A stretch of DNA of 64,000 bases from Streptomyces sp. NBC_00536 (GTDB lineage: Bacteria > Actinomycetota > Actinomycetes > Streptomycetales > Streptomycetaceae): NCBI RefSeq assembly GCF_036346295.1, contig NZ_CP107819.1, positions 5,828,001 to 5,892,000 on the forward strand. Reading direction: 5' to 3'. Shown here in pieces: positions 43,109 through 51,848 of the stretch (position 1 is its first letter; every line of letters begins with the position of its first letter). A model generated the notes under the pieces. That model did not search any database, was not told the DNA's origin, and worked only from the letters and a program-made list of their open reading frames with translations. Position numbers and translations under genes: made by a program.

Positions 43109-45034
43109 GTGCCCAGCCCCACCCCCGTACCGCCGCGCGACCGGGCCGACACGCCCTGGCGCTCCGAGGGCGCCCCGCCCGCCCCGCCGCCCAAGAAGAA
43201 GATGCCCGGCGGCTGGCGCGGGCTGATCCTGACGGCGCTGATCGTCTACCTGCTGACCAACCTGGTGCTGTCCTTCTTCAACGAGGGTGACGAGCCGGTC
43301 ATCCCGTACACCGAGTTCAGCAAGCAGGTCACCAGCGGCAACGTCTCGAAGATCTACTCCAAGGGCGACGCCATCCAGGGCGAGCTGAAGGCCAAGCAGC
43401 CCAGGCCCGCCGGTGACGGGGACGGCGACTACACCAAGTTCACCACCCAGCGCCCGGCCTTCGCCGACGACCAGCTCTGGTCCAGCCTGACCTCCAAGGG
43501 CGTCGTCGTCACCGCCTCCCCGGTCGTCGAACACCGCAGCTTCCTGGCCAACCTGCTGATCTCGCTCGCCCCGATGCTGCTGCTCGTCGGCCTGTGGGTG
43601 CTCATCGCCCGCAGGATGAGCGGCGGCGGTCTGGGCGGCCCGGGCGGGCTCGGCCGCAAACAGCCCCCCAAGCCGGTCGAGCTGGAGGGGAGCAAGCGCA
43701 CCACCTTCGAGGACGTGGCGGGCATCGACGAGGTCGAGGGCGAGCTGAGCGAGGTCGTCGACTTCCTCAAGAATCCCGAGCGCTACCACCGGATGGGCGC
43801 CCGGATGCCCGGCGGCGTCCTGCTCGCGGGCCCGCCCGGCACCGGCAAGACCCTGCTGGCCCGCGCGGTCGCGGGCGAGGCCGGAGTGCCCTTCTTCTCC
43901 GCCTCCGCCTCCGAGTTCATCGAGATGATCGTCGGCGTCGGCGCCTCCCGGGTCCGCGAACTGTTCACCGAGGCCCGCAAGGTGGCCCCCGCGATCATCT
44001 TCATCGACGAGATCGACACCATCGGCCGGGCCCGCGGCGGCGGCGCGGGCATGGGCGGCCACGACGAGCGCGAACAGACCCTGAACCAGATCCTCACCGA
44101 GATGGACGGCTTCTCCGGCTCCGAGGGCGTCGTCGTCATCGCCGCCACCAACCGCGCCGACGTGCTCGACCCGGCCCTCACCCGGCCGGGCCGCTTCGAC
44201 CGCGTCGTCGTGGTCTCCCCGCCCGACCGCGGCGGCCGCGAGGCCATCCTGCGCATCCACACCCGGGACATCCCGCTGGCCCAGGAGGTGAGCCTGGCCC
44301 AGGTGGCCCGTACCACTCCCGGGATGACCGGCGCGGAACTGGCCAACCTCGCCAACGAAGCGGCCCTGCTCGCCGTCAAGCGCGAGCAGCAGGCCGTCAC
44401 CCAGACGGACCTGTCCGACGCCCTGGAGAAGGTCCAGCTCGGGGCGGAGCGGCCGCTGGTCATGCCGGAGGAGGAGCGCCGCCGGACGGCGTACCACGAG
44501 AGCGGCCACGCGCTGCTCGGCATGCTCCAGCCGGGCGCCGACCCGGTCCGCAAGATCACCATCGTGCCGCGCGGGCGGGCCCTCGGGGTCACCCTCTCCA
44601 CCCCGGACGCCGACCGGTACGCGTACACCGAGGAATACCTGCGCGGCCGGATCATCGGCGCGCTCGGCGGGATGGCCGCCGAACAGGTGGTCTACGAGGT
44701 CATCACCACCGGCGCCGAGAACGACCTCGAACAGGTGACGAACCTGGTGCGCGGCATGGTGGCCCGCTGGGGCATGAGCGAGCGCGTCGGCAGGCTCACC
44801 GCGATCCCCTCGGACGGCCAGAGCCCCTACGGCCTCGCCGCGGCCCCCGCCACCCTCGACGCGGTGGACCACGAGATGCGCCGGATCGTCGACGAGTGCT
44901 ACGAGATCGCCTGCCGGCTGCTGCGCGAGAACCGCGACAAGCTGGACGCCCTGGCGCAGGCGCTGCTGGCGAACGAGACCCTGGACGAGGCGGCGGCGTA
45001 CGAAGCGGCGGGCATCACCCGGCTGGCGAAGTGA
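43109..45034 (+). CDS. ftsH: ATP-dependent zinc metalloprotease FtsH (second-type paralogue)
   Basis: Membrane AAA+ protease of 641 residues. A Pro-rich cytosolic start, TM1 ([20 protein letters not shown]), an extracytoplasmic segment, TM2 ([19 protein letters not shown]), the AAA module with GPPGTGKT (241-248), [17 protein letters not shown] and GRFDRVVVV, and the protease with HESGH (463-467) and a third ligand Asp in ENDLEQVT. The GTG at 43109 has AAGGAGG 4 nt upstream. Streptomycetes carry another FtsH elsewhere; this copy adjoins ffh. A 16-bp duplication overlaps its stop codon. Confidence 0.95.
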   Translation: MPSPTPVPPRDRADTPWRSEGAPPAPPPKKKMPGGWRGLILTALIVYLLTNLVLSFFNEGDEPVIPYTEFSKQVTSGNVSKIYSKGDAIQGELKAKQPRPAGDGDGDYTKFTTQRPAFADDQLWSSLTSKGVVVTASPVVEHRSFLANLLISLAPMLLLVGLWVLIARRMSGGGLGGPGGLGRKQPPKPVELEGSKRTTFEDVAGIDEVEGELSEVVDFLKNPERYHRMGARMPGGVLLAGPPGTGKTLLARAVAGEAGVPFFSASASEFIEMIVGVGASRVRELFTEARKVAPAIIFIDEIDTIGRARGGGAGMGGHDEREQTLNQILTEMDGFSGSEGVVVIAATNRADVLDPALTRPGRFDRVVVVSPPDRGGREAILRIHTRDIPLAQEVSLAQVARTTPGMTGAELANLANEAALLAVKREQQAVTQTDLSDALEKVQLGAERPLVMPEEERRRTAYHESGHALLGMLQPGADPVRKITIVPRGRALGVTLSTPDADRYAYTEEYLRGRIIGALGGMAAEQVVYEVITTGAENDLEQVTNLVRGMVARWGMSERVGRLTAIPSDGQSPYGLAAAPATLDAVDHEMRRIVDECYEIACRLLRENRDKLDALAQALLANETLDEAAAYEAAGITRLAK

Positions 45035-45062
45035 CGCCCTGACGCAGTGACGCCCTGACGAA
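45031..45062 (+). repeat. Tandem 16-bp duplication at the ftsH stop codon
   Basis: GTGACGCCCTGACGCA (45031-45046) is followed directly by GTGACGCCCTGACGAA (45047-45062). The first copy contains the ftsH stop TGA (45032-45034). Confidence 0.9.
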
Positions 45063-45089
45063 GGGGCGGGGGCTCCGCGCCCCCGCCCC
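45063..45089. terminator. Terminator between ftsH and the converging methyltransferase gene
   Basis: Perfect 11-bp stem (45063-45073 with 45079-45089), loop TCCGC. Confidence 0.75.
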
Positions 45090-45101
45090 GCTCCGCCACG
45101 C

Positions 45102-45785
45102 CTAGGCCGTACGGGCGATCACGTACCGGAAGATGTTCGGCAGCCACACGGCCCCGTCGGGTCGCTCGAACGGGTGCAGCGCCTCCACGAGTTCCTTCTC
45201 CGCCTGCACCGGGTCGGAGCGGTCGTAGAGCCCGGTCGACAGCAGGCCGCGCGCCGCGCTCTCCATGTCCGCGTACCCGAAGGGGCAGAACACCCGCCCC
45301 GAGCCGTCCGGCCGCAGCCCGGCCCGCTCCACCAGCGCGTCCAGGTCCACCGGCGCGGGCCCGCCGCCCGGCACCGCGGGGACCGTGCAGCGCTCCGGTG
45401 GCCCCCAGTCGGCCAGGACCACCGCCGCGCCGCGGCGCAGCGTGGCCAGGGCCGCGGGCAGCGCCCGAGGGTCCGGCCCGACGGAGGTCAGCACGTCGTA
45501 CGGGCGCCGGCCCGGCCCAGGTCCGGGCGGCGCGGCCAGTACTTCCAGCACCCGCTCCCCGGCCAGGGCCCGCAGCGCGGGCCGCCCCTCGACCCCGGTC
45601 ACCCGGGCTCCCCGGCCGGCGGCCAGCAGCAGGCCGAGTCCGGCTCCGCAGTCCAGGCCGAGCAGCCGGTCACCCGGCCCGACCTCCAGCCGGTCGTAGA
45701 CCGCTTCGTAGAGCGGTACGAGCATCCGTTCCTGGATCTCCGCCCAGTCCCGGGCAACGAGCGTCGCCGTCGGCGTCGGTGTCAT
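45102..45785 (-). CDS. Class I SAM-dependent methyltransferase-like protein
   Basis: A 227-residue protein starting MTPTPTATLVARDWAEIQER. YDRLEVGPGDRLLGLDCGAGLGLLLAA (about residues 29-55) is a SAM-binding motif I (DCGAGLG), followed by VTGVEGRPALRALA (motif II, acidic Glu) and a plausible motif IV region (YDVLTSVGPDPRALPAALAT). The C-terminal half (GYADMESAARGLLSTGLYDR) resembles UbiE/SmtA-type enzymes. Substrate unknown. Start at 45785 preceded by AGGAGC. Divergent from proS with a 132-bp spacer. Confidence 0.85.
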   Translation of the reverse strand: MTPTPTATLVARDWAEIQERMLVPLYEAVYDRLEVGPGDRLLGLDCGAGLGLLLAAGRGARVTGVEGRPALRALAGERVLEVLAAPPGPGPGRRPYDVLTSVGPDPRALPAALATLRRGAAVVLADWGPPERCTVPAVPGGGPAPVDLDALVERAGLRPDGSGRVFCPFGYADMESAARGLLSTGLYDRSDPVQAEKELVEALHPFERPDGAVWLPNIFRYVIARTA

Positions 45786-45917
45786 CGAAAGAGCGCTCCT
45801 GATTCCGTGTCGCCCCCTTGGCCCCCGTTGCCAGGGAACTCCCCATTCGCCCCCGCGTCCAGAGGAGCGCCGGACCCGATTCACGTTCGGCGCGCCGGGC
45901 GCCGTACCATTCGCGCC

Positions 45918-47330
45918 ATGGCAAAGGCACCCGTTCTCACCCCCCAGGCGGAGGATTTCCCCCGCTGGTACCAGGATCTGATCAACAAGGCCGAGCTGGC
46001 CGACAACGGTCCGGTGCGCGGCACCATGGTCATCCGGCCGTACGGCTACGGCCTGTGGGAGCGGATGCAGCAGGAGATGGACGCGCGCATCAAGGACGCG
46101 GGCGCCCAGAACGCGTACTTCCCGCTGTTCATCCCGCAGTCCTACCTGACGAAGGAAGCCGAGCACGTCGAGGGCTTCGCCCCCGAGCTGGCGGTCGTCA
46201 CGCACGGCGGCGGCAAGGAGCTGGACGAGCCCATCGTCGTCCGGCCCACCTCCGAGACGATCATCAACGACTACTTCTCCAAGTGGGTCCAGAGCTACCG
46301 CGACCTGCCCCTGCTGATCAACCAGTGGGCGAACGTGGTCCGCTGGGAAATGCGTCCGCGCATCTTCCTCCGTACGAGCGAGTTCCTCTGGCAGGAGGGC
46401 CACACGGCCCACGCCACCTACGAGGACGCCCGCGAGTACGCCGCCCGGATCCACCGCGACGTCTACGGCGACTTCATGACGAACGTGCTCGGCATCGACG
46501 TCGTGCTCGGCCGCAAGACCGCCAAGGAGCGCTTCGCGGGCGCCATCAACACCCTCACCCTCGAGGGCATGATGGGCGACGGCAAGGCGCTGCAGCTGGG
46601 CACCAGCCACGAACTGGGCACCAACTTCGCCAAGGCGTTCAACACCCAGTACCTCTCCAAGGAGGGGAAGCAGGAGCTCGTCTGGCAGACTTCGTGGGGC
46701 GTCTCCACCCGCATGGTCGGCGGCCTGATCATGTCGCACGGCGACGACAACGGCCTGCGGGTGCCGCCGCGGCTGGCCGCCGTCCAGGTCGTCGTCATGG
46801 CGATCAAGGGCGACGAGGCCGTCGCGAAGGTGCGCGAGCTGGGCGACCAGCTCAAGGCCGCGGGCATCCGCGTGCAGGTCGACGACCGCATCGACACCCC
46901 CTTCGGCCGCCGCGCCGTGGACTGGGAGCTCAAGGGCGTACCGGTCCGCATCGAGATCGGCCCCCGCGACCTGGAGGCCGGCACCGCGATGCTGGCCCGC
47001 CGGATCCCGGGCGGCAAGGAGCCGGTGCAGATCACGGCCCTCGCCGACCTCCTCCCGAAGGTGCTGGAGGAGGACCAGGCGCAGCTGCTGCGCGAGTCCC
47101 GCGAGCGCCGCGAGTCCCGCACCTCCGACGTCGCGACCATCGGGGAGGCCGCCGAGGCCGCCATCGCCGGTGGCTGGGCGCGCATCCCGTGGGCCGACCT
47201 GGGTCCCGAGGGCGAGGCGAAGCTCGCCGAGCAGGCCGTCTCCGTACGCTGCCTCATCGCCGAGGACGGATCGGTCCCGCAGGCGGACGACGCCCCGGGA
47301 ACCCTCGCCATCGTGGCGCGTTCCTACTGA
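45918..47330 (+). CDS. proS: Prolyl-tRNA synthetase, archaeal/eukaryotic type
   Basis: Charges tRNA-Pro. The 470-residue protein begins MAKAPVLTPQAEDFPRWYQD and has class II motifs: motif 2 RWEMRPRIFLRTSEFLWQEG with HTAHAT following, and motif 3 GLIMSHGDDNGLRVPPRLAA. The motif 2 wording, the absence of the ~180-residue editing insertion, the short length and the C-terminal Tyr are marks of the archaeal/eukaryotic-type enzyme, not the ~570-residue bacterial type. ATG at 45918; AGAGGAGCG is too far upstream to be a strong ribosome-binding site. Strong terminator follows. Confidence 0.95.
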   Translation: MAKAPVLTPQAEDFPRWYQDLINKAELADNGPVRGTMVIRPYGYGLWERMQQEMDARIKDAGAQNAYFPLFIPQSYLTKEAEHVEGFAPELAVVTHGGGKELDEPIVVRPTSETIINDYFSKWVQSYRDLPLLINQWANVVRWEMRPRIFLRTSEFLWQEGHTAHATYEDAREYAARIHRDVYGDFMTNVLGIDVVLGRKTAKERFAGAINTLTLEGMMGDGKALQLGTSHELGTNFAKAFNTQYLSKEGKQELVWQTSWGVSTRMVGGLIMSHGDDNGLRVPPRLAAVQVVVMAIKGDEAVAKVRELGDQLKAAGIRVQVDDRIDTPFGRRAVDWELKGVPVRIEIGPRDLEAGTAMLARRIPGGKEPVQITALADLLPKVLEEDQAQLLRESRERRESRTSDVATIGEAAEAAIAGGWARIPWADLGPEGEAKLAEQAVSVRCLIAEDGSVPQADDAPGTLAIVARSY

Positions 47331-47348
47331 TGTGACCTGAAGTGGCTG

Positions 47349-47395
47349 TGGGGGTGCCCCCGGAAGGTGACTGACCACCTCCGGGGGCACCCCCA
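47349..47395 (+). terminator. Terminator after proS
   Basis: Long stem (47349-47369 with 47376-47395) with a single 1-nt bulge and a 6-nt loop, 18 bp after the proS stop. Confidence 0.85.
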
Positions 47396-47529
47396 TACGT
47401 ACCGACTCCTCCGGAGATCTGCGCACCCGGCCTCATCAGGACGCATGAGACTGAACTGACTGGTACGTGCAAAAAATTTGGAATGGCCCGGAATCGGAAC
47501 ACCGGGGCACCCCGGCTCGTTGTCACGAC

Positions 47530-48129
47530 GTGAGCACGACACCACCTGTTCTCGCCGCAGAGCTGGCGCAGGCGTGGGCCGATATTCAGCGGTACCACCC
47601 CGAGCTGCCTGACCTTGCCGCGCCCGAGTCCCTGATCGGAGAGTCCTCGTCCGCCTGCGGCGCGGAACTCTCCTTCGAGCGACTGCTGCACGAGGCAGTC
47701 CACGGCATCGCCGCAGCCCGCGGTGTCCGTGACACCTCGCGCGCCGGCCGCTACCACAACCGCAGATTCCTCGCGATCGCCGAGGAGATGGGCCTGGACC
47801 ACTCCGAAGAGCCGCATGCCAGCAGCGGCTTCTCGCTGGTCGCCCTCAACCCCGAGGCGAAGAAGCGGTACCGGCCGACCATGGAGCGCCTCCAGCGCGC
47901 CCTGAAGGCCCACACCGCCGCCACCTCCGCCGACACCAAGCGCAGCTTCCGCGGACCGGCCGCCCGGCACGGCTCCTCCGGCGGCGGGGTGCGCGTCAAG
48001 GCGGTCTGCGACTGCGGGCGCAACGTCCGGGTCGTGCCGTCGGTGCTCGCCCAGGCCCCGATCGTGTGCGGCGGCTGCGGCAAGCCCTTCCGCATCCCCG
48101 AGGTGGCCGTGTCCGCCGCCGCTTCCTGA
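47530..48129 (+). CDS. SprT-like zinc metallopeptidase-type protein with C-terminal zinc ribbon
   Basis: A 199-residue protein. HEAVH at residues 54-58 is an HExxH zinc motif, preceded by LSFERLLHEAVHGIAAARGV and followed ~20 residues later by RYHNRRFLAIAEEMGL, with a third His as in SprT-like proteins. The C-terminus has CDCGRNVRVV and CGGCGKPF, a four-Cys zinc ribbon. Relatives include SprT/Spartan-type DNA-protein crosslink proteases; this precise family is unnamed to me. GTG at 47530; no good Shine-Dalgarno. Between the proS terminator and the rpsP operon, an arrangement kept in streptomycetes as I recall. Confidence 0.75.
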   Translation: MSTTPPVLAAELAQAWADIQRYHPELPDLAAPESLIGESSSACGAELSFERLLHEAVHGIAAARGVRDTSRAGRYHNRRFLAIAEEMGLDHSEEPHASSGFSLVALNPEAKKRYRPTMERLQRALKAHTAATSADTKRSFRGPAARHGSSGGGVRVKAVCDCGRNVRVVPSVLAQAPIVCGGCGKPFRIPEVAVSAAAS

Positions 48130-48350
48130 GCGCGGTCCGGCGGCGGGCCGGGGGGTCCGGGGTGCGGTCCGGGTGCGGGCCGCCCCGGGTGGAAGCGCCG
48201 CGGGCATGTGGCACAATGGCTAGCTGTACTCGACAGTCGAACAGGACCCCTCTCTCCTACGGCTGACGCGTCCATCGGGCACCCGAGTACCGCAACCCCA
48301 CGTGGCATCTCATGTGCCCAACCACGTCAAGTTCAGGAGACACCACTCCA

Positions 48351-48791
48351 GTGGCAGTCAAGATCAAGCTCAAGCGCCTCGGCAAGATTCGCCAGCCGCA
48401 CTACCGCATCGTCGTCGCCGACTCGCGCACCCGCCGCGATGGCCGTGCGATCGAGGAAATCGGTCTGTACCACCCCACGTACAACCCCTCGCGCATCGAG
48501 GTCGACGCCGAGCGTGCGCAGTACTGGCTCTCCGTCGGCGCCCAGCCGACCGAGGCCGTGCTCGCGATCCTGAAGCTCACCGGTGACTGGCAGGCGCACA
48601 AGGGCCTCCCGGCCCCCGCGCCGCTGCTGCAGCCGGAGACCAAGGAAAGCAAGCGTCGCACCTTCGACGAGTTCGCCAAGGCCCTTGAGGGCATCGGCGA
48701 GACCAAGGGCGAGGCCATCACGCAGAAGGCCAAGAAGGCCGACAAGAAGGCGGACGAGGCTGAGGCCGCCGCCGAGTCGACCGAGGCCTGA
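48351..48791 (+). CDS. rpsP: 30S ribosomal protein S16
   Basis: 146 residues: [60 protein letters not shown] are the S16 core; the C-terminal ~60 residues are a Lys/Ala/Glu-rich extension usual in actinobacteria. GTG at 48351 with AGGAGA upstream. First gene of the rpsP-khpA-rimM-trmD-rplS cluster; 2 nt from khpA. Confidence 0.98.
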   Translation: MAVKIKLKRLGKIRQPHYRIVVADSRTRRDGRAIEEIGLYHPTYNPSRIEVDAERAQYWLSVGAQPTEAVLAILKLTGDWQAHKGLPAPAPLLQPETKESKRRTFDEFAKALEGIGETKGEAITQKAKKADKKADEAEAAAESTEA

Positions 48792-48793
48792 TC

Positions 48794-49033
48794 ATGCTCG
48801 AGGAGGCTCTTGAGCACCTCGTGAAGGGCATTGTGGACAACCCCGACGAAGTGCAGGTCGCCTCGCGCACCCTGCGTCGCGGGCAGGTGCTGGAAGTCCG
48901 GGTCCACCCGGATGACCTCGGTAAGGTGATCGGCCGTAACGGTCGCACCGCACGTGCCCTGCGTACCGTCGTGGGCGCCATTGGCGGCCGCGGGATCCGT
49001 GTCGACCTCGTCGACGTGGACCAGGTCCGCTAA
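48794..49033 (+). CDS. khpA: KH-domain RNA-binding protein KhpA
   Basis: 79 residues, MLEEALEHLVKGIVDNPDEV, with the KH GxxG loop in VIGRNGRTARALRTVVGAI. Small RNA-binding protein always found between rpsP and rimM, where in other bacteria KhpA pairs with KhpB to bind transcripts. Starts 2 nt after rpsP. Confidence 0.95.
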   Translation: MLEEALEHLVKGIVDNPDEVQVASRTLRRGQVLEVRVHPDDLGKVIGRNGRTARALRTVVGAIGGRGIRVDLVDVDQVR

Positions 49034-49052
49034 AGAATTTCGCATGACCGGC

Positions 49053-49090
49053 ACGGGCCGGGGAGGGCATCTGTGCCCTTCCCGGCCCGT
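49053..49090 (+). terminator. Intra-operon hairpin between khpA and rimM
   Basis: 17-bp stem (49053-49069 with 49074-49090) with one G-T pair and loop TCTG, in an 82-bp gap with no T tract. It may attenuate or protect transcript ends, setting ratios between the ribosomal proteins and rimM-trmD. Confidence 0.6.
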
Positions 49091-49115
49091 CGTCGTCTGA
49101 ACAGGAGAAACAAGC

Positions 49116-49733
49116 GTGCAGCTCGTAGTCGCGCGGATCGGCCGCGCCCATGGGATCAAGGGTGAGGTCACCGTCGAGGTCCGCACCGACGAGCCGGAAC
49201 TGCGGCTCGGCCCCGGTGCAGTCCTCCAGACCGAACCGCTGTCGGCGGGTCCGCTGACCATCGAGGCCGGCCGGGTGCACAGCGGCCGGCTGCTGCTCCG
49301 CTTCGCGGGGGTCAAGGACCGCACCGGCGCCGAGGCGCTGCGCAACATCCTGCTGATCGCCGACGTGGACCCCGAAGAGCTCCCGGAGGACCCGGAGGAG
49401 TTCTACGACCACCAGCTGATCGACCTGGACGTGGTCCTCGCCGACGGCACCGAGGTCGGCCGGATCACCGAGATCTCCCACCTGCCCTCGCAGGACCTGT
49501 TCATCGTCGAGCGGCCGGACGGCTCCGAGGTGATGATCCCCTTCGTCGAGGAGATCGTCCTGGAGATCGACCTGGAGGAGCAGCGCGCGGTCATCGACCC
49601 GCCGCCGGGGCTGATCGACGACCGGGCGGTGATCGCCTCCGAGCGCGACGCCGACGAGGCCGAGGGCGAGCCCGAGGGCACCGACGCCGACGTTGACGCC
49701 GACGCCGACGACGCCGCCAAGGGCGACGCCTGA
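49116..49733 (+). CDS. rimM: 16S rRNA processing protein RimM
   Basis: Ribosome maturation factor binding S19 during 30S assembly. The 205-residue protein starts [20 protein letters not shown], the typical RimM start, and has the PRC-barrel region [21 protein letters not shown]-terminal Asp/Ala-rich tail ([16 protein letters not shown]). GTG at 49116 follows CAGGAGAAA. Its TGA overlaps the trmD ATG (TGATG). Confidence 0.97.
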   Translation: MQLVVARIGRAHGIKGEVTVEVRTDEPELRLGPGAVLQTEPLSAGPLTIEAGRVHSGRLLLRFAGVKDRTGAEALRNILLIADVDPEELPEDPEEFYDHQLIDLDVVLADGTEVGRITEISHLPSQDLFIVERPDGSEVMIPFVEEIVLEIDLEEQRAVIDPPPGLIDDRAVIASERDADEAEGEPEGTDADVDADADDAAKGDA

Positions 49734-50554
49734 TGCGGCTGGACGTCGTCACGATCTTCCCGGAGTACCTCGACCCCCTCGACGTCTCCCTCGTCGGCAA
49801 GGCCCGGGCCCGTGGCCAGCTCGATGTACACGTCCACGACCTGCGGGAATGGACGTACGACCGGCACAACACGGTCGATGACACCCCGTACGGCGGCGGC
49901 CCCGGGATGGTCATGAAGACCGACCCGTGGGGCGAGGCCCTGGACAGCGCCCTGGCCGACGGCTACGAATCCGGTGCCCGCGGCCCGGTCATGGTCGTCC
50001 CCACCCCGAGCGGGCGCCCGTTCACCCAGGAACTCGCCGTCGAGCTGGCCGAGCGGCCCTGGCTGATCTTCACGCCCGCCCGGTACGAGGGCATCGACCG
50101 CCGGGTGATGGACGAGTACGCGACGCGCATGCCGGTCTACGAGGTCTCCATCGGGGACTACGTGCTGGCGGGCGGCGAGGCGGCCGTCCTGGTGATCACC
50201 GAGGCCGTGGCCCGGCTGCTCCCCGGGGTCCTCGGCAACGCCGAATCGCACCGCGACGACTCCTTCGCTCCCGGCGACATGGCGAACCTGCTGGAGGGGC
50301 CCGTCTACACGAAGCCCCCGGAGTGGCGCGGGCGCGGCATCCCGGAGGTCCTGCTCAGCGGGCACCACGGGAAGATCGCCCGCTGGCGCCGGGACGAGGC
50401 CTTCCGTCGCACGGCGCTCAACAGGCCCGACCTGATCGAGCGTTGCGAGGCGTCCGGGTTCGACAAGAAGGACCGCGAGATCCTCTCCGTCCTGGGCTGG
50501 TCGCCGACGGCCGACGGCCGATTTTGGCGCAGGCCCCCGGCCGTGGAAGAATAG
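49733..50554 (+). CDS. trmD: tRNA (guanine-37 N1)-methyltransferase
   Basis: SPOUT-fold enzyme that methylates G37 to prevent frameshifting. [53 protein letters not shown] and SIGDYVLAGGEAAVLVITEA show the knot and SAM site. 273 residues. Coupled to rimM by the overlapping start. Confidence 0.98.
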   Translation: MRLDVVTIFPEYLDPLDVSLVGKARARGQLDVHVHDLREWTYDRHNTVDDTPYGGGPGMVMKTDPWGEALDSALADGYESGARGPVMVVPTPSGRPFTQELAVELAERPWLIFTPARYEGIDRRVMDEYATRMPVYEVSIGDYVLAGGEAAVLVITEAVARLLPGVLGNAESHRDDSFAPGDMANLLEGPVYTKPPEWRGRGIPEVLLSGHHGKIARWRRDEAFRRTALNRPDLIERCEASGFDKKDREILSVLGWSPTADGRFWRRPPAVEE

Positions 50555-50686
50555 GCGGCTGCTGTACGCCCACGCGCGCCCCTGCCACAGGGGGACCGTC
50601 GCCCGTCGGTCGGGACAGCTCCCGAATTCTCTCCGGAAACCCGCCCGGCGGCCTGTGGCGTCGTGCGAAGAAAGCAGACGAAGAAC

Positions 50687-51037
50687 ATGTCTCACGTGCT
50701 CGATGCCGTCACCGCCGGCACCCTGCGTACGGACCTCCCGGCCTTCCGCCCGGGTGACACCGTCAACGTCCACGTCCGCGTGATCGAGGGCAGCCGCTCC
50801 CGTATCCAGCAGTTCAAGGGCGTAGTCATCCGTCGCCAGGGTTCTGGCGTCAGCGAGACCTTCACGGTCCGCAAGGTCTCCTTCAGCGTCGGCGTGGAGC
50901 GTACCTTCCCGGTGCACTCCCCGATCTTCGAGAAGATCGAGCTCGTCACCCGCGGTGACGTGCGTCGCGCCAAGCTGTACTTCCTCCGTGAGCTCCGCGG
51001 CAAGGCCGCGAAGATCAAGGAGAAGCGCGACCGCTGA
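50687..51037 (+). CDS. rplS: 50S ribosomal protein L19
   Basis: 116 residues: [63 protein letters not shown] at 50687; GCAGACGAAGAAC is a weak ribosome-binding site. 132 bp after trmD. The upstream spacer could hold an L19 leader, but no known structure was recognised. Confidence 0.98.
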   Translation: MSHVLDAVTAGTLRTDLPAFRPGDTVNVHVRVIEGSRSRIQQFKGVVIRRQGSGVSETFTVRKVSFSVGVERTFPVHSPIFEKIELVTRGDVRRAKLYFLRELRGKAAKIKEKRDR

Positions 51038-51042
51038 GGTCC

Positions 51043-51059
51043 CCTCCGGTGTCCGGAGG
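51043..51059 (+). terminator. Short hairpin after rplS
   Basis: CCTCCGG/CCGGAGG (51043-51049 with 51053-51059), 3-nt loop, right after the rplS stop and before sipW. Possible end of the ribosomal operon with read-through. Confidence 0.5.
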
Positions 51060-51083
51060 CGGCCGGATAGGCTCGCCCCCGAT

Positions 51084-51848
51084 ATGGACACCGAGGCATC
51101 TCACACGCGACGCGGCCACTCTTCCCCCGACGAGGGGGAGGGGCGGCCGCGTTTCGCGTTTTCCGGGACCCGGCTGCGGCGTCCCGGCTGGTTCACCTGG
51201 CGCCGCGCCGGTCTGCTCGGGGTCGTCTGCACGGTCTTCCTGCTGCTGCTCAGCAATTTCGTCGTGCAGCCCTTCCTGATCCCGAGCCGCTCGATGGAGC
51301 CGACGCTGGCGATCGGCGACCGGGTGCTGGTGAACAAGCTGGCCTACGGGTCCGGGGACCTGCCCAAGCGCGGTGACCTGGTCGTCTTCGACGGCACGGG
51401 GTCCTTCGTGCCCGAGCGCGCCGGCGACGGCAATCCGGTCGGCGAGGCCCTGCACGGCGCCGCCTCCGCCCTCGGGCTCGCCGAACCGTCCGACACGGAC
51501 TTCGTGAAGCGGGTCATCGGCGTCGGCGGCGACGACGTGACGTGCTGTGACGCGGGCGGGAAGCTCCTGGTCAACGGCGCGCCGGTCGAGGAGCCCTACC
51601 TGTATCCCGGGGACACGGCGTCGAAGGTGCCCTTCCGGATCGTCGTGCCGCTTGGCACCCTGTGGGTCATGGGCGATCACCGCTCCCAGTCCCGGGACTC
51701 CCGGGACCACCTCGGGGAGCCGGGCGGCGGGATGGTGCCGGTGGACAAGGTGATCGGGCGGGCCGACTGGATCGGCTGGCCCGTTTCCCGCATGCGGTCC
51801 CTGGGGGCCGCGCGCCCCGTGGGAGGTTCCGGTGGCGGACATGGGTAG
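51084..51848 (+). CDS. sipW: Type I signal peptidase (SipW-position paralogue)
   Basis: Membrane protease removing Sec signal peptides, 254 residues. One TM (AGLLGVVCTVFLLLLSNFVV) followed by the catalytic Ser70 in PSRSMEPTL and general-base Lys142 in DFVKRVIGVGGDD; GDHRSQSRDSR is the conserved box E region. First of four adjacent signal peptidase genes. ATG at 51084; the end overlaps the next gene by 17 nt. Confidence 0.93.
   Translation: MDTEASHTRRGHSSPDEGEGRPRFAFSGTRLRRPGWFTWRRAGLLGVVCTVFLLLLSNFVVQPFLIPSRSMEPTLAIGDRVLVNKLAYGSGDLPKRGDLVVFDGTGSFVPERAGDGNPVGEALHGAASALGLAEPSDTDFVKRVIGVGGDDVTCCDAGGKLLVNGAPVEEPYLYPGDTASKVPFRIVVPLGTLWVMGDHRSQSRDSRDHLGEPGGGMVPVDKVIGRADWIGWPVSRMRSLGAARPVGGSGGGHG

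Noticed and set aside
45786..47426. Upstream extension of the methyltransferase frame (to 774 codons) across proS
   Set aside because: It is antisense to proS, and the extension lacks any domain; the gene begins at 45785.
48208..48260. A tRNA-like stretch before rpsP (ACAATGGCTAGCTG)
   Set aside because: No cloverleaf or conserved T-loop can be drawn; more likely promoter sequence.
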